This document shows, one piece after another, positions 7,651 to 16,773 of a stretch of DNA of 64,000 nt. The notes under the pieces are model-generated. The model saw only the letters and a list, made by a program, of their open reading frames with translations. It searched no databases and was not told where the DNA came from. The first letter of the stretch is position 1. Every line of letters begins with the position of its first letter. The stretch lies in NCBI GenBank assembly GCA_020161265.1, contig JAIUOC010000007.1, forward strand, positions 310,001-374,000, read 5' to 3'. Source of the DNA: Chloroflexota bacterium. GTDB taxonomy: Bacteria; Chloroflexota; Chloroflexia; Chloroflexales; Herpetosiphonaceae. A program made the position numbers and the translations under genes.

Positions 7651-10600
7651 ATGAAGCAAGCATCCTCTCGTTATTCATTCAGCACACTGGTTGTGTGTTG
7701 CACCTTATTGGTAGCATTCGCAATCACCTTGTTGCCCAGTGCTGGCTCGGTCGCCTATGCCGCTGCCACCATCAGCGGACGTGCCTATCGCGACTACAAC
7801 GCCAATGGCGTAATCGATAGTTTAGAGCCAGGCATTAGCGGCGTAACCGTCACGCTTTACAATGCCAGCAACACCGTCGTTGGTACAACGACGACCAATG
7901 CAACTGGTAATTACTCGCTAACCGACAGCGATCCAATTTATACCGGCCCATATCGGGTTGAGTTTAGTGATGCTCCAGCAACGGTTAAATCTGGCCCGAT
8001 GGGTAGCAATTCAGGCTCAACCGTGTTGTTCGTTGCAGGCAGCACCGCTTCAGCCAATATGGGTTTCAACAACCCAGCCAACTACTGCCAAGATAATCCA
8101 ACCTTGGTAACCAACTGTTTTAGCATGGGCCGCCAAGATCAAGCGCCCTCATCAACCTTTCACTCGATTGTCAGTTTCCCCTACACTGCTGGCAACACTG
8201 GCAATAGCCCAGCCCCAGGGGTTGATAGCCCAGCCCCAACCGATTTGGCCTTCGGCGCTGAAACTGGCCCAACCTTTGGTTTGGCTTGGCAACGCTCATC
8301 ACGTAGCTTGTTCGCTAGCGCCGTCATGAAACGCCACGTTGGCTTTGGACCAAGCGGCACAGGCGCAATTTACCGCATTACCCCCAGCCCACGCACGGTC
8401 AGTTTGTTTCTCGATTTGAATACCGTGTTTGGGGCTGGTACTGCTGGGGTCGATCCACACCCCAACGGCACCGATCTGGTTCACGATTCAGCTGCATGGG
8501 ACCCAGTGGGCAAAATTGCCCTCGGCGATATGGATATTTCCGAAGATCAAACCACGCTTTGGACGATCAACTTAGCCGATCGTCAACTGTATGAAATTCC
8601 AATTGGCCTAACCCCAACTGCGCCCAGCGCTGCTGCGATTGGTCGCTTTGCCGTGCCTGATCCAACCGATTGTGCCGCCAACGATCATCGACCTTATGCC
8701 GTGGCTGTCAACGAAGGCATGGTTTATATTGGGATGGTTTGTTCAGCCCAATCAACTGCTAGCGCCGCCAATCTGCGGGCTTATGTTTATCAATTTAATC
8801 CAAGCACCGATAGTTTTACCCAAGTTTTGAACTTTCCATTGAACCACACCCGTGGTTGTGCGGTTGTGCCTGGTTGTGCTAGCGCCAACTGGAACCCATG
8901 GCGCACCAACTTCACCGTCACCAATACCAACTTTGGCGGCGAGTATATCCAACCACAACCAATGTTGACCGACATCGAATTTGATAACGGCAACATGATT
9001 TTGGGTCTCCGCGACCGCTTCAGCGATCAAATGGGCTATCGCCAAAATGATACAACTGCGGGCAGCACTACCCTCTACATTGGCGACTCGGCTGGCGATA
9101 TTTTGCGAGCTTGTAGCAATGGTAGTGGCTGGACGCTCGAAAGCAATGGGACTTGTGGTAGCATCAGCACCGCTGGGGCGGGCACCAACGAAGGCCCAGG
9201 CGGCGGCGAATATTACTTCCGCGATAATTACCCAGAACACGCCGAAGTCTCGCTTGGTGGCCTGTTGCAAATCCCAGGCAAGCCTGATATTGTCCAAACG
9301 ATTTACGACCCAATCTTCGACTCAGCCCAATATTTCGATGGCGGGATTTTGTGGCTCAACAACAGCACTGGCGCTCGAACTCGGGCTTACCGGATTTACG
9401 ATAGCAATGCCCAACCTAACACGCTAGCTAAAGCTGGTGGTTTAGGCGACCTCGAAGCCTTGTGCGATGCCGCGCCAATCGAAATTGGTAATCGGATTTG
9501 GAATGATACTGATAGTGATGGGGTTCAGGATGCTGATGAAAATGCGCTCGCTAACGTAGCTGTGCGCTTGTATGCGCCTGATGGCACAACTGTGCTTGGT
9601 AGTGCTACAACTGATGCCAATGGTAACTATCGTTTCTCGTCGTTGGCTGGCACTAGCACCCCTAGCACCATCTTCAACATCGCTGGCTTACAACCAAACC
9701 AAACTGGCTATTCAATTCGGGTTGCTTCAGTTCAAGCAGCCTTGACCAACAAAGTCTTGACGGCGGCAAATAGCAACAGTGGCACGAATAGCGATGTTCG
9801 CGACTCTGACGCAACGATCAGTGGCGCTGATGCGATTATTACCTTCAACACTGGCGTTGCTGGCGATAACAACCACAGCTATGACATCGGTTTTACCACC
9901 TATAGCCTAGGCAACCGCGTTTGGTACGATACCAACAATAACGGCACGTTCGATGCTGGCGAACAAGGCATTAGCGGAGTCAGCGTCAGCCTCTTTGCTG
10001 ATAGCGATGCTAACGGGATTCCCGATAGCGGCACAGCCTTGACCACCCAAACAACCACGAGCGCTGGCTGCTATCGCTTCGATGGCTTAGCGCCCGAAAG
10101 CTACGTTGTTCGAATCAATCCTAGCAACTTTACGATTGGCAATCCACTCGCTGGCTATCGTAGCAGTATGGTTACGTCTGGCAGTGCCAATAATGATATC
10201 GATAACGATGATAATGGCATCGAAGGCCCAATTCTCGCAACCGATGGGGTTTTGAGCCATGTCATTACGCTTGGCGGCAATGAACCAACCAACGAAACTG
10301 ATTTGTGTAGCACCGATCCGGCTGAACCAGCTACTAGCACGAATCTCTCGGTTGATTTCGGGTTCTTCAAGCTGAGCGTCGGCAATCGCATTTGGGAAGA
10401 TGCTAACAATAATGGGTTGTTGGATGTTGGCGAATCGGGCATCGATGGGGTAAATGTTGCCCTCTACAATTCATCGAATGCCTTGATTGCTAGCACCAGC
10501 ACGACTGGCGGTGGTAACTATAGTTTTGCTAGCTTGTTACCTGGCGATTATTACATCGAGGTCACACCACCAGCCAACTATATTTCCAGCACTGGCACTT

Positions 10601-13600
10601 CTGGCAGTCCAACTGGCACCTATGAGCCAGCACCCGATCCCGACAACAATATTAATAATGATGATAATGGCTCAACCAGCGGCGCAATCGTCAACACCGC
10701 CCAATTAACATTAACTCCAGGTAATGCCGGTGCGCAAAGCGCGACGATTGTCAATAATGCCAATGGTTCAACCGACGATACCACGTTGGATGTTGGTTTG
10801 TTCCAACCTTTGGCAGTCGGTAACTACGTTTGGAACGATGCGAATAACAATGGTGTCTTCAATGGTGGCGAAACCGGAATCAGCGGCGTAGCAGTCACAC
10901 TCTATCGCGCTGGCTCAAGCACCGTGCTTGGCACAACCACCACCAACGCCACAGGCTACTATCACTTTGCCCTCCTTGGCGCTGGCGATTATGAAGTTGA
11001 ACTTGATGCCAGCAACTTCTCAGGTGCAGGCGCGTTGGTCGGCTACACCAGTAGCACGGGCACGGCAGGCAGCCCAACCGGAGCCTACGAAGCAGCACCC
11101 GATCCCGATAACAATATTGATAGCGACGATAACGGCTCGATTGTTGGCACGCTGGGCACAACGGGCGTGATCAAGAGTGCCGCGATCAGCCTTGCCGCAG
11201 GGGCCGAGCCAACTGGTGAAACCAACGGCAGCGGCGATGCAACCATTGATGCCAACAGCAACTTGACGGTTGACTTTGGGGTCTATCAACCACTCAGCCT
11301 TGGCAATCGCATTTGGAACGATGCCAACAACGATGGCTTACGTAACAACGGCGAAACGGGCATTGCCAACGTGACGGTCGATCTCTATATGGATCGTGAT
11401 AACAGCGGCGCAATCGATGCCGCCGATGCCCCAACGGTCGCCAGCGTGCAAACCAATGCTAGCGGCTACTATTTGTTCAGCAATTTATTAGCTGGTGATT
11501 ATTGTGTTGCCATTCCAAGCAGCAACTTCACGGGTGCGGGAGTCTTGGTTGGTTTCAGCAGCAGCACTGGCGCAGCCGCTGCAACTGGCGCATTTGAACC
11601 AGGCCTCGATCCCGATAGCGACAACGCCGACGATAACGATAACGGTTCGGTCGTTGGCGCACTTGGCACAACGGGCAGCGTTCAAAGTGCCTGTTTCAGC
11701 CTTGCCGCAGGCGCAGAGCCAACTGGCGAAGCTGATAGCAACGGCACTGGTGGCGCAAACGATGCCAACAGCAACTTAACGGTTGACTTCGGCTTCTATC
11801 AATTGCCCAGCCTTGGTAATTTGATTTGGCGCGATGCTGATAACGATGGCTTGTTCAATAACGGTGAAACCGGCATTGCTGGCGTAAATGTTGATCTGTA
11901 TGCTGATGATGGCGACGGCAGCTTCGATGCTGGCGATAGCTTCATCCGCCAAACTACCACCAACGGAACGGGAGTTTATAGCTTCGCTAATCTGTTGCCA
12001 GGTGAATATTTGGTCGTGCTGCCTGCTGGCAATTTCACCACAGGCAACGTGCTTGAAAATCATGTTAGTTCAACGGGTGGCGGCAGCGAACCAGCTAGCG
12101 ACCCCGATAACGACACCAACAATGATGATAATGGCACGACGATTGGTACACTTGGCACTACTGGCGTTATCGCGAGCCAAGCAATCAGCTTGAATGCTGG
12201 CAGCGAGCCAACCAACGACGGCGACACCGACCCAAATACCAACCTAAGCCTTGATTTAGGGGTCTTCCCATTAGGCAGCATTGGCAATTTGGTCTGGTAC
12301 GACACCAACAATAACGGCATCTTCGATAACGCTGAGCAAGGGCTGAGCAATATCACCGTAACTTTAGCAACTCCAGGTGCTGATAACCTGCCATGTACCG
12401 CCGATGATGTCGTGATTGGTAACCAAACCACTCCAGCCTCAGGCGCTTACAATTTTGCAGGTTTGATGCCAGGCAATTATGTCATCTCATTCAGTGGCTT
12501 GCCCGCAGGCTATGTCTTCACCCAACCAAATGTTGGCGGCGACGACACGATTGATAGCGATGCAAATGCCACAGGCTGTGCTGGCATCATCGCCTTGGGC
12601 GTTGGCGAAAACGACGATTCAGTCGATGCTGGCGCATATCAACCATTGGCGGTTGGTAACTACGTTTGGAACGATGCCAACAACAACGGTGTTCTCAACG
12701 CAGGCGAAACTGGAATCAGCGGCGTAACTGTCAACTTGTACCGCGAAGGTTCAAGCACGGTTCTGGCGACCACTACCACCAATGCCACAGGCTACTATCA
12801 CTTTGCAGTGCTCAGCGCAGGCAATTATGTGATTGAGCTTGATGCCAGCAACTTCTCAGGTGCAGGCGCGTTGGTCGGCTACACCAGCAGCACGGGCACA
12901 GCAGGCAGCCCAACCGGAGCCTACGAAGTTGCTCCCGATCCCGATAACAACATTGATAATGACGACAACGGCTCAATCGTTGGCACGCTGGGCACAACGG
13001 GCGTAATTCAAACCGCCAGTGTAACCTTGGCCGACAACAGCGAACCAACCGGCGAGACCAACGGCAGCGGCGACACCACCCCTGATAGTTTCAGCAACTT
13101 GACGGTTGACTTTGGGGTGTATCAACCACTCAGCCTTGGCAACCGCATTTGGAACGATGCCAACAACGATGGCTTACGCAACAACGGCGAAACCGGCATT
13201 GCCAACGTGACGGTCGATCTGTACATGGATCGTGATAGCAGCGGCGCAATCGATGCAGCCGATGCCCCAACGGTCGCCAGCGTGCAAACCAATGCTAGCG
13301 GCTACTACTTGTTCAACAATTTATTAGCTGGTGACTACTGTGTCGCCATTCCAAGCAGCAACTTCACCGGAGCTGGGGTCTTGGTTGGTTTCAGCAGCAG
13401 CACGGGCGCAGCCGCCGCAACGGGAGCCTTCGAGCCAGGCCTCGATCCCGATAGCGACAACGCTGACGATAACGACAACGGCTCAGTTGTTGGCGCACTT
13501 GGCACAACGGGCAGCGTTCAAAGCGCATGTTTCAGCCTCGCCGCAGGTGCCGAGCCAACCAGCGAAGCTGATAGCAATGGCACGGGCGGCTCGATCGATG

Positions 13601-16600
13601 CCAACAGCAACTTAACGGTTGACTTCGGCTTCTATCAATTACTCAGCCTTGGCGATTTGGTCTGGGATGATGCCAACAATGATGGCTTGGTCTCAGGTGG
13701 CGAAACCGGCATCGCTGGCGTAACCGTGGCCTTGTATGCTGATGATGGCGATGGCAGCTTCGATGCTGGCGATAGCTTCATCCGCCAAACCACCACGATC
13801 GCTGGCGGCTTGTACAACTTCGATCAACTCTTGCCAGGCAACTATATTGTGGTCTTGCCAGCGGGCAACTTTACAACTGGCAATATTTTGCAAGGTTGGG
13901 CTAGCTCAACTGGCGGCAGCAGCGAACCTGCCAGCGACCCCGACAACGACATCAACAACGATGATAATGGCACGACGATTGGCACCCTTGGCACAACTGG
14001 GGTCATCGCCAGCAATGCGATCAGCTTGAATGCTGGCAGCGAGCCAACCAACGACGGCGACACCGACCCAAATACCAATCGTTCGCTCGACTTTGGGGTC
14101 TTTACCTTGGGCGGCTTGGGCAATTATGTCTGGTTCGATACCAACGGCAACGGCATCCAAGATGGCACTGAAAATGGCGTTGGCGGCGTAACTGTCACAC
14201 TCTACACGCCTGGCCCCGATAACCAACCATGTACCGCCGATGATGTCGTGATCGGCAGCCAAATTACTAGCGGCACTGGCAACTATAGCTTTGGCGATTT
14301 GCAACCAGGCAGCTATTTGGTCAAGTTCAGCGACTTGCCAGCAGGCCATGTCTTTACCCAGCCAAATCTGGGCGGCAACCCGGCAAATGACAGTGATGCC
14401 AACCAAATTACTGGCTGTAGCGGCTTGGTCACAATCAATGTCGGCACGTATAACGACACAATCGATGCTGGGATTTACCAATTAGCTGGCTTAGGCAACT
14501 ATGTCTGGCACGATCTCGATATCGATGGGATTCAAGATGGCGGCGAACAGGGCATTGCCAATGTGACAGTGCGCTTGTACATCGACAACAACACCGATGG
14601 CACACCTGATGGCGCAGCAATTAGCAGCACCTTCACCGGAGCCATGGGCGATTACTTCTTTGGTCAATTGCCACCAAACTCCTATTTGGTTGAATTTGTC
14701 GCCCCAAGCGGCTACTTCTTCACCCAACAAGGCGCAGGCAGCGACCCAACCATTGATAGTGATGCTGACACCACCACTGGCCAAGCAGCAACCGTTACGC
14801 TTGCCAGCGGCGATTCCAACCCGAATATCGATGCAGGTTTGTATCAATTGGCCAGCTTAGGCGACACGATTTGGTACGATACCAACATCAACGGCATCCA
14901 AGATAGTGGCGAAACTGGCGTGAACGGCTTGACGGTCAACTTGCTCGATAGCAGCAATGTGGTAATCGACACAACCACCACGGTCAATGGCAACTACCAA
15001 TTCACTGACTTGATGCCAGGCGTTGGCTATTATGTTGAGTTCACCAAGCCTACCAACTACAACTTCAGCCAAGCCAATGTTGGGGCAAACGATGCAATCG
15101 ATAGCGATGCCAACCCAGCCAACGGCTTGAGCACATTGATTACCTTGGCTTCGGCTGAGAACAACCCAACCATCGACGCAGGCATTTATGAATTAGCCAG
15201 CGTTGGCAACTTGGTTTGGGAAGATCAAGATGGCGACGGCATTCAAGACGGTACAGAGCCAGGCGTTGGCGGTGTGATTATCCGCATCTACGACAATAGC
15301 AACGCTTTGGTCGATACCCAAACGACCGCTCCAACTGGGGTTTATAGCTTCACAGGCTTGATTCCAGCGACTTACACGATCGAGTTCCAACAACCAGTTG
15401 GCATGGAATTTACCACACCAAACGTTGGCGGCGACGACACCGTTGATAGCGATGTAAACCCCAATACGGGAATCACTCCTGCGATCGACTTAGCCGCTGG
15501 CGAAAACGACATGACCTGGGATGCTGGGGTTTACACACCAGTCAGCTTAGGCGACTTGGTTTGGAACGACATCAACAACAATGGTATCGTCGATGGTAGC
15601 GAAGCTGGCATTGAAAACGTGGCGGTTGATATCTATCGCGATACCAATGCCAATAATCAACCAGACACTGGCGAAATGGTTGCCAATACCCTCACCGATG
15701 CTAACGGCAACTATTTGTTTACTGGTGCGCTACCTGGTGAGTACATCGTGGTTCTGCCAAGCAGCAACTTTGCTACAGGCGCAGTACTCGAAAATTATGT
15801 CAGCAGCACTGGCAACTTTGGCGCTCAACCAACGCCATTCGAGCCAGCCAGCGACCCCGATAACGACATTAACGACGACGATAACGGGATCACCTTCGCC
15901 GGCGGAGTCAAGAGCTTAGTCGTCACCGTTTTGGCCAATAGCGAGCCAACCAACGACGGCGATAGCAGCGCCAATAGCAATTTGAGCATCGACTTCGGCG
16001 TGTTCATCCCAGCCAGCCTTGGTAGTATCGTTTGGTACGATACCGATGCTAACGGCCAATACACCCCCGGCGATAGTGGCGTACCGGGCGTGATTGTAAC
16101 GCTCTATGACATCAACGGTACGGCGATCATCAGCACGACCACCGATGCCAACGGCGGCTACCAATTCACCAACTTGCCTCCAGGCAGTTATCTGGTTGGT
16201 TTCGACAACTTGCCTCCAGGCTTCGTCTTTACCCACGATGATATGGGCAACGATGCCAGCGATAGCGATGTTGATCCCAACACTGGCTTGAGCGACATCA
16301 TTGTCTTGGTTCCAGGCGATAACAATGGCACAATTTACGCTGGCGTAACCACACCAAACGCGATCGAGTTGGCTGATTTCAGCGCAATTCGTGAAGCTGG
16401 CAATGTGGTCGTTCAATGGACAACCGTCAGCGAATCAAAAACCCTTGGCTTCCATTTGTATCGCAGCAGCGATGGCAATCGCGCCAATGCAGTGCGCGTC
16501 ACCAGCAGCATGATCGCTGCTCAAGGCCGTAGCGGTGGTGCAAGCTACCGCTGGCTCGACAGCAACGTCGATGATAGCAGCACCTATACCTATTGGTTGG

Positions 16601-16704
16601 TGGAAACCGAACTCGATGGCACAATCAACGAGTATGGCCCAGCCAGCACCAATGGCACGCAGGCTAATAGCTATCGAATCTTCGCACCAATGACCACTCG
16701 GTAA
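7651..16704 (+). CDS. Giant secreted SdrD B-like repeat protein (3017 aa)
   Basis: After a signal peptide (to about residue 38) comes a first Cna-B/SdrD-B-like unit, then a non-repetitive region (about 140-610) with blade-like phrases such as TLWTINLADRQLYEIPIG, then a long array. I count 17 SdrD-B-like units, recognised by starts such as LGNRIWNDANNDGLRN; each has an Asp/Asn-rich loop of calcium-binding type and a YxF(x)LLPGxY turn. The C-terminal 110 residues form an FN3-like domain (VVVQWTTVSESKTLGFHLYR) ending in RIFAPMTTR. Such proteins form long calcium-stiffened rods on the surface, used in adhesion. There is no LPxTG motif. Units 5-8 are repeated as units 9-12. It is followed by a terminator and the gingipain-like gene. 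Confidence 0.9.
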   Translation: MKQASSRYSFSTLVVCCTLLVAFAITLLPSAGSVAYAAATISGRAYRDYNANGVIDSLEPGISGVTVTLYNASNTVVGTTTTNATGNYSLTDSDPIYTGPYRVEFSDAPATVKSGPMGSNSGSTVLFVAGSTASANMGFNNPANYCQDNPTLVTNCFSMGRQDQAPSSTFHSIVSFPYTAGNTGNSPAPGVDSPAPTDLAFGAETGPTFGLAWQRSSRSLFASAVMKRHVGFGPSGTGAIYRITPSPRTVSLFLDLNTVFGAGTAGVDPHPNGTDLVHDSAAWDPVGKIALGDMDISEDQTTLWTINLADRQLYEIPIGLTPTAPSAAAIGRFAVPDPTDCAANDHRPYAVAVNEGMVYIGMVCSAQSTASAANLRAYVYQFNPSTDSFTQVLNFPLNHTRGCAVVPGCASANWNPWRTNFTVTNTNFGGEYIQPQPMLTDIEFDNGNMILGLRDRFSDQMGYRQNDTTAGSTTLYIGDSAGDILRACSNGSGWTLESNGTCGSISTAGAGTNEGPGGGEYYFRDNYPEHAEVSLGGLLQIPGKPDIVQTIYDPIFDSAQYFDGGILWLNNSTGARTRAYRIYDSNAQPNTLAKAGGLGDLEALCDAAPIEIGNRIWNDTDSDGVQDADENALANVAVRLYAPDGTTVLGSATTDANGNYRFSSLAGTSTPSTIFNIAGLQPNQTGYSIRVASVQAALTNKVLTAANSNSGTNSDVRDSDATISGADAIITFNTGVAGDNNHSYDIGFTTYSLGNRVWYDTNNNGTFDAGEQGISGVSVSLFADSDANGIPDSGTALTTQTTTSAGCYRFDGLAPESYVVRINPSNFTIGNPLAGYRSSMVTSGSANNDIDNDDNGIEGPILATDGVLSHVITLGGNEPTNETDLCSTDPAEPATSTNLSVDFGFFKLSVGNRIWEDANNNGLLDVGESGIDGVNVALYNSSNALIASTSTTGGGNYSFASLLPGDYYIEVTPPANYISSTGTSGSPTGTYEPAPDPDNNINNDDNGSTSGAIVNTAQLTLTPGNAGAQSATIVNNANGSTDDTTLDVGLFQPLAVGNYVWNDANNNGVFNGGETGISGVAVTLYRAGSSTVLGTTTTNATGYYHFALLGAGDYEVELDASNFSGAGALVGYTSSTGTAGSPTGAYEAAPDPDNNIDSDDNGSIVGTLGTTGVIKSAAISLAAGAEPTGETNGSGDATIDANSNLTVDFGVYQPLSLGNRIWNDANNDGLRNNGETGIANVTVDLYMDRDNSGAIDAADAPTVASVQTNASGYYLFSNLLAGDYCVAIPSSNFTGAGVLVGFSSSTGAAAATGAFEPGLDPDSDNADDNDNGSVVGALGTTGSVQSACFSLAAGAEPTGEADSNGTGGANDANSNLTVDFGFYQLPSLGNLIWRDADNDGLFNNGETGIAGVNVDLYADDGDGSFDAGDSFIRQTTTNGTGVYSFANLLPGEYLVVLPAGNFTTGNVLENHVSSTGGGSEPASDPDNDTNNDDNGTTIGTLGTTGVIASQAISLNAGSEPTNDGDTDPNTNLSLDLGVFPLGSIGNLVWYDTNNNGIFDNAEQGLSNITVTLATPGADNLPCTADDVVIGNQTTPASGAYNFAGLMPGNYVISFSGLPAGYVFTQPNVGGDDTIDSDANATGCAGIIALGVGENDDSVDAGAYQPLAVGNYVWNDANNNGVLNAGETGISGVTVNLYREGSSTVLATTTTNATGYYHFAVLSAGNYVIELDASNFSGAGALVGYTSSTGTAGSPTGAYEVAPDPDNNIDNDDNGSIVGTLGTTGVIQTASVTLADNSEPTGETNGSGDTTPDSFSNLTVDFGVYQPLSLGNRIWNDANNDGLRNNGETGIANVTVDLYMDRDSSGAIDAADAPTVASVQTNASGYYLFNNLLAGDYCVAIPSSNFTGAGVLVGFSSSTGAAAATGAFEPGLDPDSDNADDNDNGSVVGALGTTGSVQSACFSLAAGAEPTSEADSNGTGGSIDANSNLTVDFGFYQLLSLGDLVWDDANNDGLVSGGETGIAGVTVALYADDGDGSFDAGDSFIRQTTTIAGGLYNFDQLLPGNYIVVLPAGNFTTGNILQGWASSTGGSSEPASDPDNDINNDDNGTTIGTLGTTGVIASNAISLNAGSEPTNDGDTDPNTNRSLDFGVFTLGGLGNYVWFDTNGNGIQDGTENGVGGVTVTLYTPGPDNQPCTADDVVIGSQITSGTGNYSFGDLQPGSYLVKFSDLPAGHVFTQPNLGGNPANDSDANQITGCSGLVTINVGTYNDTIDAGIYQLAGLGNYVWHDLDIDGIQDGGEQGIANVTVRLYIDNNTDGTPDGAAISSTFTGAMGDYFFGQLPPNSYLVEFVAPSGYFFTQQGAGSDPTIDSDADTTTGQAATVTLASGDSNPNIDAGLYQLASLGDTIWYDTNINGIQDSGETGVNGLTVNLLDSSNVVIDTTTTVNGNYQFTDLMPGVGYYVEFTKPTNYNFSQANVGANDAIDSDANPANGLSTLITLASAENNPTIDAGIYELASVGNLVWEDQDGDGIQDGTEPGVGGVIIRIYDNSNALVDTQTTAPTGVYSFTGLIPATYTIEFQQPVGMEFTTPNVGGDDTVDSDVNPNTGITPAIDLAAGENDMTWDAGVYTPVSLGDLVWNDINNNGIVDGSEAGIENVAVDIYRDTNANNQPDTGEMVANTLTDANGNYLFTGALPGEYIVVLPSSNFATGAVLENYVSSTGNFGAQPTPFEPASDPDNDINDDDNGITFAGGVKSLVVTVLANSEPTNDGDSSANSNLSIDFGVFIPASLGSIVWYDTDANGQYTPGDSGVPGVIVTLYDINGTAIISTTTDANGGYQFTNLPPGSYLVGFDNLPPGFVFTHDDMGNDASDSDVDPNTGLSDIIVLVPGDNNGTIYAGVTTPNAIELADFSAIREAGNVVVQWTTVSESKTLGFHLYRSSDGNRANAVRVTSSMIAAQGRSGGASYRWLDSNVDDSSTYTYWLVETELDGTINEYGPASTNGTQANSYRIFAPMTTR
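10821..14492 (+). repeat. Tandem 1836-bp duplication (two copies) inside the giant repeat gene
   Basis: Bases 10821-12656 and 12657-14492 align at a constant offset of 1836 bases (612 codons), checked at four landmarks: the GNYVW, GNRIW, third and fourth unit starts. Each copy encodes four SdrD-B-like units. The second unit is almost identical in the two copies (the same VTVDLYMDRD segment and downstream text), while the others have drifted more. The frame is preserved. Confidence 0.88.
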
Positions 16705-16713
16705 TCGCGTCGG

Positions 16714-16748
16714 TAAGGGCTGGCTGGCATCATGCTAGTCAGCCCTTA
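16714..16748 (+). terminator. Intrinsic terminator after the giant repeat gene
   Basis: A 15-bp stem starting TAAGGGCTG and ending CAGCCCTTA, with two G-U pairs and a five-base loop, followed by ATTTTT. It separates the repeat-protein gene from the protease gene, which then needs its own promoter or read-through. Confidence 0.85.
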
Positions 16749-16773
16749 ATTTTTACACTGAGGATTGTGGCAT

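Noticed and set aside
10821..14492. Regular repeats that could suggest a CRISPR array
   Set aside because: The repeats are coding, long (about 70-120 codons per unit), in one frame, and vary like protein domains; there are no short identical repeats with unique spacers and no cas genes.
8752..14847. Several long minus-strand frames (up to about 190 codons) inside the giant repeat gene
   Set aside because: They mirror the repeated Asp/Asn/Gly-rich codons of the plus-strand gene, recur at the repeat period, and have no start signals or known motifs.
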